From the NCBI GenBank assembly GCA_037043015.1, contig CM073322.1, positions 28,628,864 to 28,692,863 on the forward strand: 64,000 bases of DNA, given 5' to 3'. Position 1 is the stretch's first letter, and each line of letters starts with the position of its first letter. The notes below the pieces were generated by a model. That model had not been told where the DNA came from and made no database searches. It saw only the letters and a list, made by a program, of their open reading frames with translations. The DNA is from Bryum argenteum. Lineage: Eukaryota; Streptophyta; Bryopsida; Bryales; Bryaceae. This document shows positions 59,935 through 64,000 of the stretch, one piece after another. Both the position numbers and the translations under genes were made by a program.

Positions 59935-61270
59935 CTCTGATTACTAGCACAACAACTCTTCGAACACTACAGAATTCCAACCTAACTCCTTCCTCACCAA
60001 AGATTTCAGTAACAAAATCCACGCACAGAATCCACCACGCTGGAGACTTATGGAACAGTAGACCCCATAAACCCCAAGTTAGTGATGTCCTCCACCGACA
60101 CGACTAAACACCGATCTCTCTAGTAACAAACACCAACCCACCAAATGAAGAAAAATTCCAGAAGACAAGCCCATTAAGAAGGCATGCCGAACTGTCACGT
60201 GCAAAATGGTGTTCACGTAGTCCACCTTGTCAACCCAAACTAAATTGACTTTTCTGCAGGCTCGAGAGAAAAAATCCGCCAGTCAACCGATAGTACGCGT
60301 CGCTGACAAAAGAAATGATCTACTAACCTGGGCGCTAGTGATCGAAGAATCCGGCTGACTTGAATGCACGGCGCACTCGCATCCAAGTGGAGAAGGCGCG
60401 AACTCAGCTGGCCGGGTCGAGAGCGCCCGTGATGATTGTACACAAACTTAACATGCCAGTGCCGATGAGTCGTTCGAAAAGTTGCTGCTGGTGCCTGCCT
60501 CGTCCGAGGGCATGGCGGTTCCGCTCGCAAAAATCCTTCATTCTCGTCACCGAGGGGAACAGCCTGTGAGAATGGAGCCGTGGAGATCAGGCGTCGATGC
60601 CGGAATCTCGGATCCCCAGACATCCATCCATCCATCGATCTGCAACGTAGCCACTCACTGTACACGGATGCATTCTTTCGTTCATTCATCTTTGACCTTT
60701 GCTCATTGACGGACTTCCCCGGCGAAAGTGATGCTTACTATTCCGTTGTTCACTTGCTATTCGTTCACCGTTCGCCTGCCTGTCGTGGAGGCTCGTTACT
60801 TACGTTGCAGACAAATTTTATGAAACGTTCATTGACTCCATTCAGATTAGGCAGTAGCAAAGAAGGTGCACTCAAACTTTCTACAAAAAATGGGTGAGAT
60901 CTGACAATCCCCAAGAAGGTGTACTCAAACTTTTTACATGATAGAAGTTAGTGGAAAGATTAGCATGGATCGATAGTTCCCTGAATATGTGCATTGGAAT
61001 TAGATAGCCTTCGTGGAACAGCCCATGGACATACAAACTAGCCACTTCAGACCGTGGGGCCGCCACATTGGTGAGAGGAAGGGTAGCTAAAGTAAAAATA
61101 AGAAATGAATCTGCTACAATCCAAACTATTATAACCATATGTTTAAATCTTCTTGAATTTAGAATTTTAGTTTCATGGTGTTCACAATTGAAAATAATCG
61201 CGTGTGGCCCAATCTGACCGGGGTTGCCATAAATAAATAAAAAATTTACAATTGAAACTTAATAACAGTT
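59935..61270. other. CDPK promoter and leader region, then spacer
   Basis: 59935 to about 60720 is less AT-rich and probably contains the kinase 5' leader, possibly with a leader intron. The rest is AT-rich without a recognisable gene. Confidence 0.5.
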
Positions 61271-61640
61271 TAAAGTAAGCCGGAAGCGAATGAAGCGGGA
61301 GTGGACGAAATGAGAAGTGGATGAAGCGAAAGCAGATAAAGCGGAAAGGAATAAAGGAAGAGATGAAATTGAAAATGAAGGAGGAACTAGATGAAGTGGG
61401 AAGCAGAGGAAGCGAATGGGTCAAATGAAATGTATGAAGCCATAAGTGGAAGGAGGAGGGAAGCAAATGAAGTAGGAAGGAGATGAAAGACGAAGGATAG
61501 GAAGCAGAAAACACATGAAGAACAAAGCAGATGAGGTTGGAAGTAGATGAAGAGGGAAGCAAATAAAGTAAAAGAAGTAGGGAAGAGAATAAAAATTAGT
61601 GAATGAAGTGGATAACTCAAAGGAAACTAGAAGCCAACCA
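61270..61640. repeat. Purine-rich degenerate tandem repeat
   Basis: One strand is almost entirely A and G, with recurrent words such as GATGAAG, GAAGCGGAA and GGAAGCAAATGAAG spaced about 10-22 bp apart. The complementary strand reads as low-complexity Ser/Phe/Leu frames that are artefacts of the composition. Confidence 0.7.
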
Positions 61641-64000
61641 AAGGAAGGGAATGTTAATGTTTGAAATGGAAACAAAACTAGAAGCGAACCAAAGGAAGGG
61701 TATATAAATGTTTGATATAAAAACTTTATGCGAACATGATTAAAAACGCTACATGTGTGCATTGGAATCAAAAAATTACATGAGAAGACACAAGATATAA
61801 ATAAGCCTAGTTGGAGTGGGAAAGGTTCAACAACCCTAATCAATTGAATAAAATAGACACCTCTATATAAATTGCACTGAATTTACTGAGTGAATGAGAG
61901 GTTCAATAAGAAATCGTACAAATTGTGAACTAAAGATATGACAAGATGTTGAACAAGAGATCAACTAACAATTTGTAACCTTTTAAATCATCAAGACTAA
62001 AACTCGAGTGAAAGACTTCGAAATGACCTTATACTAGCAAGGAATGGTGATATAGTATCTAATAGGCTTTCGTTGCTTTAAGGTTGCCAATCCAACTTTA
62101 AGATCCAATTTTAAGATCTGTTACTACTTAGTGCAAATCCTAGCCTTGTTGTAAAATCTCCTATTATTCAATGCAATCCTTTACCTTCAGCTCTCATGCT
62201 CTTCTGTGGCAAACAATATGAAAAAACAGGAAAAAGAAAAACCTTGGAGATTTTAGATTCCAAACCTCATGTAGAGCGTATCTTCTATTATTGCATGTTC
62301 TGGCATCATCAAATCAAACTCATTGCGCAATTCAAATGATAACAAACAGGGATAGTTAGACATTTTAGAGCTCATTCGGCCATGATAGTTAACAAAGTGA
62401 CATAACATTTTTTTTTTTAATTGGTTTTTATTTAGTTTAGTTACCATGTTATTTTATATTTAAAAACATTACTCAATTGGTTGTAGACCGCATAGAACAC
62501 AGTTTCTCAAATTCGAAGAACAATAGTAAATGGATGCACAACACGGTTCTAATCCCATGCACTAATTTTAAAATTCAACACCAACAGTCTATCATATAAG
62601 GAGCAATCGTCATGAATTTATGAAATAGATAGTATAAAAATCTCTGAATCCCTAAATTTCCTTGTTGTTTTTGGAGCAAGAAGTCTCAAAAGTACCTTCT
62701 TAAGTCTTGTGCACTCTTGGTCATACGAATCAATTTCCTTTCTCTATTCTTAGACTTACAATTGTAGAATCTTGTAATTTAATTGTTTTTTAGCTATTGT
62801 TAAAAAATTTCAACTGTTGGATCTTCTCCATTTGTGAGATCATAACGTTCAAAGTTGATGCAAAAGTTTCTGGCCATTGCATGAGACACAATGTAAATGG
62901 TGCTAAGGGCAAGTTGAAGTTTTTTACCCCAAACATGTTGGGCATATTTTTTTTCCATGTAGGTAATCAAGTTGGGTACGCTCTTGCAAAATTTAAGAGA
63001 CTGACTTTTTTTAACTTCATGCGAATTATTTTATAGATGAAGGTCTAAAGAACAATATAGTAAAACACGCATTTCATTGAATATGTTTGATTTTAGAAAA
63101 CGTGAATAGCGAGTACGTGCCTTTATGAGTTTGTGAAATCAAAGAAAGAAATCTTGTAAAAAATCCAAAATTTTGTAAGAAATAATTTGGAAATAAATAG
63201 AAATTGTGAAGATTGTTTTTGTGGATTTTGGAGGTTGTCCTTGTGAGATTGACAAACCTTTTGACTTAGGCCTCTGTGGAACTTCAATAATGATTTGGTT
63301 ATGCTTATATTTCTTGAGAAAAAATTCTAAAAAATTCTGAATTTAGACAGCCATTTCTGCACTTGAAACCTAAAATTTCTCGATGAAGGTTTTAAAATTG
63401 GAATTTGGCTTTGCACATTTTCCACTGCACTTTGTAGTGTAAGAAGTACCTTGTATAAATCTTAAACAAAAATATTACTTATAACTCCTTCAAATAGGTT
63501 GTCGGAAATCGCAAAATCCCATTTTGAGTTTTGAAGATGCTTAGGGGTTAATTTTGTTTGACCTGAACATATACTTCCTACATTTCATAATGCCTCCTTT
63601 AACCCCTAAATTTCCTTGGGAAATTTTTAACCAAAAACTCATGTTTGACAAAAGAGGCATAGATGAGAATAAAGATAAGTTATTCAGATCTCAACCAAAC
63701 AAACTTGTAATAGACTTGTTGTAGATCATGTGGACCAAAATTTGACTCATGGGACCTTATTGACTTATTGCGAGATCATAACGTTTTATTGCCCAAAACA
63801 AGCTACTAGAAATTATCATTCTTACTATGAAGTGAAAATACTACTAAAATAAAATTTGCAATCAAAAAGTGACCAACTAGAAAGTATTTCATCTTCATCT
63901 CAAATACTCTATTGTACAACTCATTAAAAAAATTACTTGGCTCAAATAGCGGCCTTGCAATGATGAAAACTGCCAAAAAAATTACAAAGAAAAAATAGTC
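61641..64000. other. AT-rich DNA, no gene recognised
   Basis: No ORF with a known domain and no clear repeat borders. Phrases such as GATCATAACGTT recur (about 62840 and 63775), suggesting old, degraded repetitive DNA. Confidence 0.5.

Noticed and set aside
61182..61843. Three long minus-strand frames rich in Ser, Phe and Leu
   Set aside because: Translations of the purine-rich repeat; low complexity and no start context.

Overview
This is nuclear DNA of a land plant. It holds five spliced or intact plant genes: a plastid SET-domain protein with a transit peptide, a PWI/SR splicing factor, GPI ethanolamine-phosphate transferase 3, the DNA polymerase delta small subunit, and a calcium-dependent protein kinase. 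Introns are GT-AG apart from one likely GC-AG. Retroelements fill most of the rest. I cannot name the species. The gene structures and the kind of LINE present fit a seedless plant (bryophyte, lycophyte or similar) better than a crop genome, but this is a weak inference. || Layout: 2.4-6.2 kb (-) SET-domain Rubisco-LSMT-like gene, 11 exons; 9.6-14.5 kb (-) PWI/SR-rich splicing factor, 10 exons; 15.5-25.6 kb (+) a nearly complete Ty3/Gypsy LTR retrotransposon with two LTRs, a 5-bp target duplication and a large third ORF after integrase; 26.0-26.3 kb a tRNA-derived SINE; 27.5-45.7 kb (-) a full-length but decayed LINE with an 11-bp target duplication; 46.8-52.0 kb (+) PIGO, 16 exons; 52.5-56.4 kb (-) POLD2, 13 exons, tail-to-tail with PIGO; 57.0-57.5 kb a short SINE and a Stowaway-type MITE; 58.3-59.9 kb (-) a single-exon CDPK; 60-64 kb AT-rich DNA with a purine-rich degenerate repeat and no gene that I can see. 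|| The most unusual object is the LINE. ORF1 has an RRM-like segment and a coiled-coil-like segment. ORF2 overlaps ORF1 by ATGA and carries a 2A-like motif (DIEPNPGP), then an APE-type endonuclease, reverse transcriptase, a segment resembling Dam/PCIF1-type methyltransferases, RNase H, a CCHC knuckle and a C-terminal PD-(D/E)XK restriction-like endonuclease. It therefore appears to be a dual-endonuclease (Dualen/RandI-like) LINE. Its 3' end is a hairpin plus a GATA/TATC repeat instead of poly(A), and the nearby SINEs carry the same 3' end, so the two look like a LINE/SINE partnership. Three later insertions sit inside the LINE and give a relative chronology: an 83-bp truncated copy, a 3.24-kb TG...CA element with a 5-bp duplication, and a 2.19-kb element with an 8-bp duplication. 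|| All exon coordinates were derived by eye from reading frame, splice consensus and remembered family alignments; no search or computation was run.
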